64,000 nucleotides of DNA, from the NCBI GenBank assembly GCA_022843165.1, contig JALHOD010000001.1:251678-315677 (forward strand), read 5' to 3'. This document shows, piece after piece, positions 26,409 to 34,843 of this stretch. The position numbers were made by a program, and so were the translations under genes. This DNA comes from Pseudorhodoplanes sp. Lineage in GTDB: Bacteria > Pseudomonadota > Alphaproteobacteria > Rhizobiales > Xanthobacteraceae. Numbering within the stretch: position 1 is the first letter of the stretch; the number at the start of each line of letters is the position of its first letter. The notes under the pieces were generated by a model that saw only the letters and a program-made list of their open reading frames with translations, did not search any database and was not told the origin of the DNA.

Positions 26409-28904
26409 ATGCATATGTTCGCAACCGTGATGTCCGACAGCAACCACCCAAAGCAGGAAACAACGACGGTGCCGCTCGGGCGGGCACTGTCGCCGTCGGC
26501 GCTGCGTCGCCGCACCGACCCGAACCGCCTTTCCGGAGCGTCTGATCCATACGATGCCGATGGGCTGATTGGCCAACACCGCGCCAGCGACGCCATCCGG
26601 TTCGGCAGCGCCATCCGGAAGCCCGGATTCAACCTTTATGCCATGGGCCTTGCAGGCACCGGACGACGCACGTCGATCTTGGCTTTCCTAAGAAAACGCG
26701 CAAAGGACGAGCCGACACCCGACGACTGGGCCTACGTCAACAACTTCAAGTCGCCGGACAAGCCGCAAGCACTGCGCCTGCCGGCGGGGATCGCGCTGCG
26801 TTTCCGTGATGCAATGGATGAAATGATCGCGGACCTTGGCGAAGCGCTGCCGGCCATGTTTGATTCGGACGACTACAAGTCGCGCCGAAGCGCCATCGAT
26901 CAGGAACTGGAGGAGACCCAGGAAGGCGCGTTCGCGAAGCTCGACGATAAGGCGCGCGCCAAATCGATCACCATTATGCGCACGCCGGTTGGCTTCGCCT
27001 TTGCACCGGTCCGCAATGGGCAAGTTATTAAGCCAGAGGAGTTCGAGGTGCTGCCGGCCGATGAGCGCGAGCGCATCCAGACCGACATCAAGCGATTGCA
27101 GGAGGAACTCAAAGAGGCACTCGTACGCATTCCGTCGCTTGAAAAGTCCCGGCGCGATCGAATACGCGCCTTAAACAAGGAAATGGCGAGCGTAACAGTC
27201 GAAATTGAAATTCGGGAGGTCCGCGACGCGTTCAAAGACATTCCGGGGATTCAGTCATTTCTCGATGACGTTACCTATGACTTGGTCGCTAATGTCGAGG
27301 TGTTTCTGGAGTCGGAGGAATCCGCCGCCAGCGCACCGATACCGGTCAATAGCCGGATGTCGCCGGCCAATCCCCGTCTGCGGCGCTACAAGGTCAACGT
27401 CATGGTCGGGCATCGGGCCGAAGAAGAAGGTGGCGCGCCGGTCGTTACCGAACCAAATCCGACCTATCAGCAAGTGATCGGCCGCATCGAGCACATCTCG
27501 CAGATGGGGGCGCTCGTTACCGATTTCACACTCATTCGTCCGGGCGCTCTGCACCGTGCCAACGGCGGCTATCTCGTCCTCGATGCTCGTGAAATTCTGT
27601 TGCGGCCGTTCGCCTGGAACGGCCTGAAGCAGAGCCTGAAGAGTCGCTCTATCACGATCGGTTCGCCCGCAGATCAGTTCAGCATAGTGTCGACGATATC
27701 GCTTGAGCCTGATCCGATTCCACTCGACACCAAGATCGTGCTGATCGGAGACCGTTCGCTCTATTATATTTTGACGATGCTCGATCCGGACTTTCCCGAA
27801 CTATTCAAGGTCGAAGTTGATTTCGACGACGAATTCGATCGCACAGACAAAAACATCGCGGCTTACGCACAACTGATTTCCGCGATTGCGGCACGCGAGG
27901 AGATAAAGCCTATTGATCGCAGCGCACTCGCCCGTTTGATTGATGAAATTGCGCGGCTTGCGGAAGACGCAGAGAAACTTTCGCTCCAGGTTGGTACCGT
28001 GATCGACATCCTGCGCGAGGCCGACCACTGGGCGAGCGTTGCCGGGCGCATGCAGATCGCGGCCGAAGATGTCGCGCGTGCGATATCCGAGCGCCGCCGC
28101 CGTTCTGCTCGGGCGCGCGAACGCGCTCACGAGGCAATCAACCGCAACATCGTGTTGATCGACATCGCCGGTGCGGTGGTTGGCCAGGTCAATGGACTGT
28201 CCATTCTGCAACTCGGGATGCACAATTTCGGGCGTCCCACGCGCATAACGGCGCGCGCGAGACTAGGCACCGGCCGGGTCATCGACATCGAGCGCGAGGT
28301 CGAACTGGGCGGCCCGCTACATTCAAAGGGAATTCTGATCCTCTCCGGCTTTCTCTCCTCCCGCTACGCGCAGGATGTCCCTATTTCGCTGCAGGCGAGC
28401 TTGGTGTTCGAGCAGTCCTACGGAGGGGTCGATGGCGACAGCGCGTCGTCGGCCGAACTCTATGCCTTGCTTTCGGCACTTTCGGGGGTCCCCATCCGCC
28501 AGTCCTTCGCGGTTACCGGTTCGGTCAACCAATTGGGTCAGGTGCAGGCGATCGGCGGCGTAAACGACAAGATTGAGGGCTTCTTCGATGTCTGCGCCGC
28601 GCGTGGCCTGACCGGGGATCAGGGCGTGCTCATCCCGATCGCCAACGTCAACCACCTGATGCTGCGCGACGACGTGGTTGAAGCCTGTCGCGCGGGACGG
28701 TTTGCGGTCATCCCAGTCGCGACCATTGACCAGGGAATCGAGATCTTGACCGAAAGGGTGGCAGGAACGCGGCAAGACGATGGACGGTTCCCGCCGGACA
28801 GCATCAACGGCTTGGTCGAGGCCAGGCTACAGGAATTTGCAGCACTGCGCCGGCACTATGGCGTGGACCGCGCAGATGGTGAACGCAATGACTCGTCTAC
28901 CTGA
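26409..28904 (+). CDS. Lon-like ATP-dependent protease (AAA_32 plus S16 domain)
   Basis: The 831-residue protein has an N-terminal ATPase part (FNLYAMGLAGTGRRTSILAF near residue 75), a helical coiled insert (about 150-275), an ATPase core with HRANGGYLVLDAREILLRPF, and a C-terminal Lon (S16) protease domain from about residue 600. The catalytic Ser is in GDSASSAELYALLSALSG near residue 680 and the Lys in IGGVNDKIEGFF. The place of the Walker A lysine holds Arg (GLAGTGRR). It probably degrades damaged proteins under stress. Start 26409 or 26415: GGAGG at 26401 is better spaced for the second. The next gene overlaps its end. Confidence 0.92.
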   Translation: MHMFATVMSDSNHPKQETTTVPLGRALSPSALRRRTDPNRLSGASDPYDADGLIGQHRASDAIRFGSAIRKPGFNLYAMGLAGTGRRTSILAFLRKRAKDEPTPDDWAYVNNFKSPDKPQALRLPAGIALRFRDAMDEMIADLGEALPAMFDSDDYKSRRSAIDQELEETQEGAFAKLDDKARAKSITIMRTPVGFAFAPVRNGQVIKPEEFEVLPADERERIQTDIKRLQEELKEALVRIPSLEKSRRDRIRALNKEMASVTVEIEIREVRDAFKDIPGIQSFLDDVTYDLVANVEVFLESEESAASAPIPVNSRMSPANPRLRRYKVNVMVGHRAEEEGGAPVVTEPNPTYQQVIGRIEHISQMGALVTDFTLIRPGALHRANGGYLVLDAREILLRPFAWNGLKQSLKSRSITIGSPADQFSIVSTISLEPDPIPLDTKIVLIGDRSLYYILTMLDPDFPELFKVEVDFDDEFDRTDKNIAAYAQLISAIAAREEIKPIDRSALARLIDEIARLAEDAEKLSLQVGTVIDILREADHWASVAGRMQIAAEDVARAISERRRRSARARERAHEAINRNIVLIDIAGAVVGQVNGLSILQLGMHNFGRPTRITARARLGTGRVIDIEREVELGGPLHSKGILILSGFLSSRYAQDVPISLQASLVFEQSYGGVDGDSASSAELYALLSALSGVPIRQSFAVTGSVNQLGQVQAIGGVNDKIEGFFDVCAARGLTGDQGVLIPIANVNHLMLRDDVVEACRAGRFAVIPVATIDQGIEILTERVAGTRQDDGRFPPDSINGLVEARLQEFAALRRHYGVDRADGERNDSST

Positions 28905-29643
28905 AACAGGCGGACGCCGGCGACTCGTTCTGTCCGCGTCCACGCGGCATGACGTCGAGACCGGCCTTCCGGTCTTGCTGGAATTGGCCGCGGCGCTGCA
29001 CTCGGAGCTCACCGCACTGTTCGTGGCGGACGAAGCGCAACTTGCGGCCTGCGCGCTGCCGTTTCCATCCTTGGTCGGTTTCTCGGGCGGTACATTCAAC
29101 TTTGATCCGGGCCGTTTCGAGGCCGTAGTCCGTCACGAGGCCGAGGCATGTAGGCGGATTTTGGCGCATGCGGCTGAGCGCGCGCGTTTGGCCTGGACCT
29201 TCGAGACGCTGCGCGGAGAATCAATGCGGCTTATGCGCGAAGCGAGCACTGCCGGCGACATTCTGGTGATCAACTACGGCCGCTTGGCCCCCTCGTTAGC
29301 CGAGATGATCGCGATGGCCCGCGATTTTGTGCCGCACCGTGGTGGCGTGCTGTTTGTACGCGGACGCACCGTACGCCGCGACGGGCCGCTGGTGCTTATC
29401 GAGCCACTGGATTCCCCGATGGACGGGCTTGCGCAATTCGCGAGCACGTTGGCGCGTGAGCTTGGCGCTTCGGTGAGCTGGGCTACGCAAGCGGTGGACG
29501 AAGGATACGGCGACTTTGCGCGTGCACGACTGCTATTGGGCACGATCGAAAGCCCGTTGCTAGATAATGTGGCGGGATTGCAGCGGATCATGTCCAACGT
29601 TCGCCCTCCGCTGTTGCTGATGCGGAGCGATTTCGATGAATAA
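28888..29643 (+). CDS. USP-like nucleotide-binding-fold protein, 251 aa
   Basis: The protein begins MTRLPETGGRRRLVLSAS and shows two alpha/beta halves of USP-like shape: ETGLPVLLELAAALHSELTALFVADE, then AGDILVINYGRLAPSLAEM, and in the second half PLVLIEPLDSPMDGLAQFAS. The glycine ATP loop typical of UspA is not clear, so nucleotide binding is uncertain. The ATG at 28888, with GGTGA before it, overlaps the Lon-like gene by 17 bp, suggesting co-translation and perhaps an adaptor or sensor role for the protease (inference). The frame extends further upstream, but that part lies inside the protease gene. Confidence 0.7.
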   Translation: MTRLPETGGRRRLVLSASTRHDVETGLPVLLELAAALHSELTALFVADEAQLAACALPFPSLVGFSGGTFNFDPGRFEAVVRHEAEACRRILAHAAERARLAWTFETLRGESMRLMREASTAGDILVINYGRLAPSLAEMIAMARDFVPHRGGVLFVRGRTVRRDGPLVLIEPLDSPMDGLAQFASTLARELGASVSWATQAVDEGYGDFARARLLLGTIESPLLDNVAGLQRIMSNVRPPLLLMRSDFDE

Positions 29644-29700
29644 GGGTCTTGCTTGCGACGGAGCCCGGCTTCCAGGTCGTAGAAAGAGGATACCGGCCTC

Positions 29701-31041
29701 GTGAACACAGCGCGAGAACAGTGGACCAGTCCTTCAGGCTTTGTTTTGGCGACCGTCGGCGGGGCGGTGGGCCTAGGAAATATTTGGCGTTTCTCCTACG
29801 TCGCGGGCGAGAACGGCGGCGCCGCCTTCCTTTTTGTCTATCTCGCGTGCGTGGTGTTAATCGGCATACCATTGATGATCGCGGAGTTGATGATCGGTCG
29901 CCACGCTCAGGGAGATGCGATCAGCTCTTTCGAGATCCATCGCAAACCCAGCCCGTGGAATTTAGTTGGCTGGCTCGGCGTCATCGCGGCCTGCTTCTTG
30001 CTCAGCTACTACGCCGTCATCGCCGGATGGGCGCTCAAGTATTTCGTCGGCGCCGCGACGGGCGCACTCTGGAGCGCGGCCGCCGCCGATTATGGCGGCT
30101 ATTTCAGGCAGTTCATTTCCGATCGCGCCGAGCCGGTGGCGTGGCAAGCCGTCGCCCTCGCGATGACGATGTTCGTCGTTGCAGGCGGTGTCCGGCACGG
30201 AATCGAGCGTGTCAACCGCCTGCTGATTCCATTCCTTGCTGTCATTGTTGTCGTCCTCGCGGGCTATGCTCTCACACTGCCCGGTGCCAGCAACGGCGTT
30301 ACATTCTTGTTCGCCCCGGATTGGGCAGTCTTGCGCGAGCCGAAGGTCTACGCGGCAGCGTTGGGTCAAGCGTTCTTTTCGCTAGGCGTCGGGATGGCGT
30401 TCTTCGTGACTTATGGGAGTTACATGCCGCGGACCTTCTCGTTGCCTGCGTCTGCGACGATCGTCGCCGTCGGCGATACGCTCTTTGCCATCGTTGCCGG
30501 GCTGGCGATATTTCCTGCAGTTTTTGCCCTCGGCGGGAATCCTGCGGCAGGACCTGAACTGGCTTTCATCACTCTTCCGCAGGTTTTCCTCAAGATGCCC
30601 GGAGGAACTGCGATCGGCATCGTTTTTTTCTTGCTGCTCGCGACCGCCGCGCTAACTTCAATGGTCGCCTTGCTCGAAATTCCGGTGGCGGCGATGACGC
30701 ACCGCCGTCGGGCGCGCCGCTGGTACGCCACGGCGATCACCGGCGGATGCGTCTTTCTCATAGGAGTGCCGTCGGCGCTCAGCTATGGCGTGCTCAGTCA
30801 CGTGCGCATCGGGTCGCACGGCATTCTTGATGCGATCGATTTTGGCGTGTCGAACTTTCTGTTGCCGACAATCGGGATCGGCACGGCATTGTATGTCGGC
30901 TGGCGTCTGGAGCGGACGTTCGCCTTGCGGGAGGCGAACTTTGAGGTCAGCCAAATTGGAATCGGCTGGTTATGGCTTGTTCGTCTCCTTGTACCCTGCG
31001 TGATCCTGGGGATCCTCGTGCAATCGATCGGGGCCTTTTAG
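29701..31041 (+). CDS. Sodium-dependent transporter, NSS/SNF family
   Basis: The 446-residue protein uses a GTG start and has about eleven or twelve helices of the LeuT fold. The family signature AVGLGNIWRFSYVAGENGGA lies in helix 1, near residues 20-40, with the unwound Na+ and substrate site. GVGMAFFVTYGSYMPR in the middle is the helix 6 region. Such proteins import amino acids or related amines with Na+. The substrate cannot be named from sequence. It follows the Lon-like/USP-like pair by 57 bp on the same strand. A fragment of a paralogue's C-terminus lies at 22.6 kb. Confidence 0.92.
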   Translation: MNTAREQWTSPSGFVLATVGGAVGLGNIWRFSYVAGENGGAAFLFVYLACVVLIGIPLMIAELMIGRHAQGDAISSFEIHRKPSPWNLVGWLGVIAACFLLSYYAVIAGWALKYFVGAATGALWSAAAADYGGYFRQFISDRAEPVAWQAVALAMTMFVVAGGVRHGIERVNRLLIPFLAVIVVVLAGYALTLPGASNGVTFLFAPDWAVLREPKVYAAALGQAFFSLGVGMAFFVTYGSYMPRTFSLPASATIVAVGDTLFAIVAGLAIFPAVFALGGNPAAGPELAFITLPQVFLKMPGGTAIGIVFFLLLATAALTSMVALLEIPVAAMTHRRRARRWYATAITGGCVFLIGVPSALSYGVLSHVRIGSHGILDAIDFGVSNFLLPTIGIGTALYVGWRLERTFALREANFEVSQIGIGWLWLVRLLVPCVILGILVQSIGAF

Positions 31042-31261
31042 AGATGCGAGCTGACACTGGCGGGTCAGATTAGGCTCAATATGCGGCGGAATCCTTCGAG
31101 CTTAGCGTTAGTCAGTCGAGGTGATCGAGCTTTGCCAACGTCACAAAAATTTCTCTTGGAGCTGGCCGGCGGGCGTTTGATCCCCGCAACCAGCGATCCG
31201 GTCTTCCTCTAGTCTCAGTACTTGAATGAGGTTGTCGTCACTGTGGCTAGAAAAAGGACGA

Positions 31262-32614
31262 ATGCCAGTGCCCGTTAGACGTATCGTAATCATGGGCGCC
31301 GCCGGGCGCGATTTTCACAATTTCAATGTCGTGTTCCGTGACGATCCTTCAACGAGAGTTGTGGCGTTTACGGCGGCGCAAATTCCCGGCATTGCCGAAC
31401 GCTGCTACCCGGAAGAGCTCGCTGGTCCGCGCTACCCGGGCGGCATTCCGATCGTCCCGGAACAGCAGTTGCCGAACCTGATTGAGAGGGAGCGGATCAA
31501 TCAGGTCGTGTTCGCGTATTCGGACGTGACGCATTTGCACGTCATGCACCAAGCCTCGATCGCACTCGCAGCCGGAGCGGATTTTGCGTTGCTCGGCCCA
31601 AACAGCACGATGTTGAAATCGATATTGCCGGTGATTGCGGTCTGCGCCGTCCGAACCGGGGTAGGCAAGTCGCAAACCACGCGCTACCTGTCCCGGCTTC
31701 TCAAGCAACAGGGACGCACGGTCGCGGTCGTTCGGCATCCCATGCCTTACGGGAACCTCGCCTCGCAACGCCTCCAACGATTTGAAACACTCGCGGACCT
31801 GGATCGCGCCGAGTGTACACTTGAAGAGCGCGAGGAATACGAGCGGCATATCGAAATCGGCAATATGGTTTATGCTGGCGTCGACTATGCGCAAATCCTG
31901 AAGCAAGTCGAACTCGAGTGCGACACGATCCTCTGGGACGGCGGAAACAACGACTTTCCGTTCTATCGCCCGGACATCACAATCGTTCTGGTCGATCCGA
32001 TGCGGGTCGGTCACGAAACGACTTACCATCCGGGAGAGGCGGTTCTGCGTATGGCTGACGTCGTGGTCGTCGCGAAGGCCAATGCGGCTTCAAACGAGAA
32101 CGTCGTAGCCGTGACCGAAAGCGCGAAGCGGCTCGCTCCGCGAGCTACCATCGCGCGCGGTGCGTCCAGGATAACGCTGGACGATCCCGCTAAGGTGAGG
32201 AACAAGCGCGTCCTCGTGATTGAGGACGGTCCTACGGTCACGCACGGTGGCATGCCGAACGGTGCCGGCCTGGTTGCTGCGCGGGAAGCGGGTGCCGGCG
32301 AGGTCGTTGATCCACGCCCCGTTGCCATTGGGCGCATTGCTGAAGTCCTCGCGCAATACGAACATATCGGCAATGTTGTTCCGGCAATGGGCTATTCCGA
32401 GCGGGAACTGATCGATCTGCGCGCCACGATCGAGGCTGCGCAACCCGACGCAGTGATTGCTGGAACGCCGTGCGATCTGGCCCGCCTGATAGACACACGC
32501 ATCCCGATTGTAAGCGTCCATTACGAATATGATGACGTCGATGAGCCGCGCCTCGCTGACATTGTCACAAGGTTCCTTCAGAATTTTTCACCCATGTCCA
32601 GAGGTTCAAGCTAA
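31262..32614 (+). CDS. Cyclic 2,3-diphosphoglycerate synthetase-like P-loop protein
   Basis: The 450-residue protein starts MPVPVRRIVIMGAAGRDFHN, with GGA well spaced before ATG 31262. An N-terminal Rossmann part (to about 125) is followed by a P-loop AVRTGVGKSQTTR near residue 135 and by LWDGGNNDFPFYRPDITIV. This matches bacterial homologues of archaeal cDPG synthetase, which cyclises 2,3-diphosphoglycerate using ATP. In bacteria the product is not established, so the biochemical role is tentative. The stop overlaps the carbamate kinase start as TAATG, a strong sign of coupled translation and perhaps of a shared phosphoryl-transfer pathway. Confidence 0.85.
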   Translation: MPVPVRRIVIMGAAGRDFHNFNVVFRDDPSTRVVAFTAAQIPGIAERCYPEELAGPRYPGGIPIVPEQQLPNLIERERINQVVFAYSDVTHLHVMHQASIALAAGADFALLGPNSTMLKSILPVIAVCAVRTGVGKSQTTRYLSRLLKQQGRTVAVVRHPMPYGNLASQRLQRFETLADLDRAECTLEEREEYERHIEIGNMVYAGVDYAQILKQVELECDTILWDGGNNDFPFYRPDITIVLVDPMRVGHETTYHPGEAVLRMADVVVVAKANAASNENVVAVTESAKRLAPRATIARGASRITLDDPAKVRNKRVLVIEDGPTVTHGGMPNGAGLVAAREAGAGEVVDPRPVAIGRIAEVLAQYEHIGNVVPAMGYSERELIDLRATIEAAQPDAVIAGTPCDLARLIDTRIPIVSVHYEYDDVDEPRLADIVTRFLQNFSPMSRGSS

Positions 32615-33534
32615 TGCGTCTCGTGATCGCACTTGGCGGCAATGCGTTGCTTCGTCGTGGCGAGCCGATGACGGCAAGGGTTCAACGAGCAAACGTTCGC
32701 ATGGCCGCAAAATCGCTCGCTCCGGTCATCCTCAACCACCAGGTTGTGATCACACATGGCAACGGACCCCAGATTGGCCTGCTTGCGCTGCAGCAGATAT
32801 CAAGGGGTTCAGCTGTCGATTTGCCGCTCGATATCCTGGGCGCGCAGACCGAAGGGATGATCGGTTATCTAATCGAGCAGGAACTAGACAATATTCTTCC
32901 GCCCGCTAAGTCTGTTGTTTCTCTTCTAACTCGGGTGTTGGTTGACCGAGATGACGTCGCCTTTAACAATCCGGTAAAATTCGTGGGTCCCGTCTATGAC
33001 CGCGAGACAGCCGAGAAAATAGCGCGCCAGCAAGACTGGCTGTTTCGGCCTGACGGACCGCATTGGCGTCGCGTCGTGTCGTCGCCTATGCCGCTGGAAA
33101 TTCGAGAAAGTAGTGTAATTTCTCTTCTTGTGGAGCACGATGTCACCGTTATTTGCGCCGGTGGAGGTGGTATCCCAGTCATTCGATGCCCTGACGGAAA
33201 CGAGATCGGTGTCGAGGCTGTAATCGACAAGGATCTTGCCTCGGCACTACTTGCTCGTCTCATCAATGCTGACGCTCTTATCATGCTAACCGATGTCAAG
33301 GCGGTCGAGATCGACTTTGGTACCCCAGATGCTCGTCCTATCCGACATGCGACCCCCGCAATGCTTGCCGAGTACTCGTTTCTTCCGGGTTCGATGGGAC
33401 CAAAAGTGGACGCAGCATGCTCTTTTGTGCGAGAAACCGAAAAATTTGCCGCAATCGTTTCCCTCAATGAGCTATCAGGCATTCTCAATGACGCTGCGGG
33501 AACGCGGATTGCAGAGCCAGCGAGGTCGCAATAG
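32614..33534 (+). CDS. arcC: Carbamate kinase
   Basis: The 306-residue amino-acid-kinase-fold protein has LVIALGGNALLRRGEP at the start, THGNGPQIGLLALQ near residue 50, AGGGGIPVIRCPDG near residue 185, DKDLASALLARLI near 208 and GSMGPKVDAACSF near residue 265, all usual for carbamate kinase. It makes ATP from carbamoyl phosphate and ADP under energy limitation, or runs in reverse. No arginine deiminase or ornithine carbamoyltransferase gene is nearby, so the source of carbamoyl phosphate is unclear. It is coupled to the cDPG-synthetase-like gene and ends the stress island. Confidence 0.93.
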   Translation: MRLVIALGGNALLRRGEPMTARVQRANVRMAAKSLAPVILNHQVVITHGNGPQIGLLALQQISRGSAVDLPLDILGAQTEGMIGYLIEQELDNILPPAKSVVSLLTRVLVDRDDVAFNNPVKFVGPVYDRETAEKIARQQDWLFRPDGPHWRRVVSSPMPLEIRESSVISLLVEHDVTVICAGGGGIPVIRCPDGNEIGVEAVIDKDLASALLARLINADALIMLTDVKAVEIDFGTPDARPIRHATPAMLAEYSFLPGSMGPKVDAACSFVRETEKFAAIVSLNELSGILNDAAGTRIAEPARSQ

Positions 33535-33647
33535 TCCAGCTTGGATTTTGAGACGGCGGGATGTCGCGGATAGCATTCTTGGCAGTGTCCGCTCAGCGCA
33601 CTTGCGTCATTCGCCTAGTAGATGGAAGCAAGCGTGCGAAAATCTGC

Positions 33648-33684
33648 GAGAGAACGTTGGAATACAGTTCCTTCCCCTCCGCCA
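33648..33684. repeat. Interspersed short repeat, copy 2
   Basis: Second copy of the element at 11434-11470. The first 18 bases are identical and 32 of 37 match overall. It lies downstream of carbamate kinase and before the convergent FeeM-like gene. The shared sequence is not obviously a hairpin. Confidence 0.55.
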
Positions 33685-33816
33685 CAACTTCGAGCGCTCC
33701 TTCTGGAATCTACAAAGCTTCTCCAAAAGGGCGCCGCCCGGAAACAGCTTTTCCCAGAACAAGGCGTCCCGATTTCCCGGAACGTCTGCCTGCCATTGAA
33801 AGTCACGAACTAGAGA

Positions 33817-34569
33817 TCAGCGCATCGCAACTTCGTGCGAAGGCACGAGGCGCAGATTGGTGCGCGGCTGTAGCGGCGTACGGTGAGCCGGAACATAGGG
33901 CTCGAACAGCATCCGCCGCTCGAAGAAAGTGGAGCGAAAGAAAGGATAGCGCCGGTGCACCTGATCAGCCACGCGTGCATGGTCGACTGTCATCAGCGAG
34001 ATCGGCTTGGTCAGCGTGGGATAGGGCCGCGCGTCGCAAATTGGCTGGTGCAGGAAAGTTCGCTTGTAGAAAGCCTGATGCTCGGTCCGGATCGCCACCA
34101 GGAAATGCTCGGCGCTGAAATGCTCAGCGGCGAGCCAGCACAGCCGCAGCGTCACATAGGGCAATCCCGGATAGAGCTTGGAGAAATGCCTGTCGGTGAC
34201 GAAGCGGGTCGGATCAATGATGATCTTGCCGGACTTGAGTTCCGGCTCAAGAATGTCCGAAAAGACTTTCAGCCCCGGGAAAACCGGATTCTCCTCGGAG
34301 GCGACGTGGATGCGGATTGAGCTTGCCAGTTCGCCGTCGATGTAGAGGCCGAACAGCCAGACATTGTCGGTCTCGTCATACTGGTCCGAGAATTTTTTGG
34401 TAAAATTCGGCGTGATCGCGCCTTCGCGCAGATAGGCGTCATAACGCAGCCGATAAATCTCGTCGCGGTCCTCGTCCGAATCGATGAGGCGGTAATCGAC
34501 CTTGTCCAGAAGCTGCGCTACGCGATCGGAAAAATTCGGCTGTGGGACATCATACGCTACCGCACCCAT
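33817..34569 (-). CDS. FeeM / autoinducer-synthase-like N-acyltransferase
   Basis: The 250-residue protein contains DEIYRLRYDAYLREGAI near residue 40, FGLYIDGELASSIRIHVAS near residue 72, and a conserved IIDPTRFVTD with LRLCWLAAEHFSAEH. This pattern is shared by LuxI/FeeM-type GNAT enzymes that join an acyl chain from acyl-carrier protein to an amino acid. It could therefore make an N-acyl amino acid signal or lipid precursor; the product is unknown. Start 34569 is chosen over 34590 because GAGGAG precedes it at good spacing. Two CtrA-type sites lie upstream. No LuxR-type receptor gene was seen nearby. Confidence 0.78.
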   Translation of the reverse strand: MGAVAYDVPQPNFSDRVAQLLDKVDYRLIDSDEDRDEIYRLRYDAYLREGAITPNFTKKFSDQYDETDNVWLFGLYIDGELASSIRIHVASEENPVFPGLKVFSDILEPELKSGKIIIDPTRFVTDRHFSKLYPGLPYVTLRLCWLAAEHFSAEHFLVAIRTEHQAFYKRTFLHQPICDARPYPTLTKPISLMTVDHARVADQVHRRYPFFRSTFFERRMLFEPYVPAHRTPLQPRTNLRLVPSHEVAMR

Positions 34570-34614
34570 ACTCAATCTCCTCGTCGGCAAAAACCCGCGC
34601 CAGCAAGGAAAAAG

Positions 34615-34629
34615 TTAACATTTCATTAA
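34615..34629. promoter_or_regulatory. CtrA-type box (TTAA-N7-TTAA), promoter-proximal
   Basis: TTAACATTTCATTAA fits the full CtrA consensus exactly. It is 45 bp upstream of the FeeM-like ATG in a locally AT-rich region. CtrA is the alphaproteobacterial cell-cycle response regulator. A second perfect site lies 21 bp further upstream. Confidence 0.6.
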
Positions 34630-34650
34630 CCAAGAAACAATGCGTTAAGG

Positions 34651-34665
34651 TTAAGCAGGCGTTAA
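34651..34665. promoter_or_regulatory. CtrA-type box (TTAA-N7-TTAA), promoter-distal
   Basis: TTAAGCAGGCGTTAA fits the CtrA consensus exactly. It is preceded by an extra TTAA half-site at 34645. With the proximal site it makes a tandem pair, which is unlikely by chance in GC-rich DNA. Confidence 0.6.
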
Positions 34666-34843
34666 CGCGAATTTGCCGCCGACAAAAAGCGAGCGAAAAC
34701 AGCCCGGTTACTGGCCGTTAACTATAATCTTATCGTGCAAAGAGAATGCGCGGCGATCAGGCACCGAGAGGTGCCCCGTTCCGCCCTATTAACGGAAAAG
34801 CGCTGCGGAATGTCGGAAGCCCCGAAGGCACCAGCAAGCAGTG

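Noticed and set aside
31185-31200. TTGAT followed by GCAA before the cDPG-synthetase-like gene as a seventh FNR box
   Set aside because: The second half-site has the wrong bases and spacing for TTGAN-N4-NTCAA.
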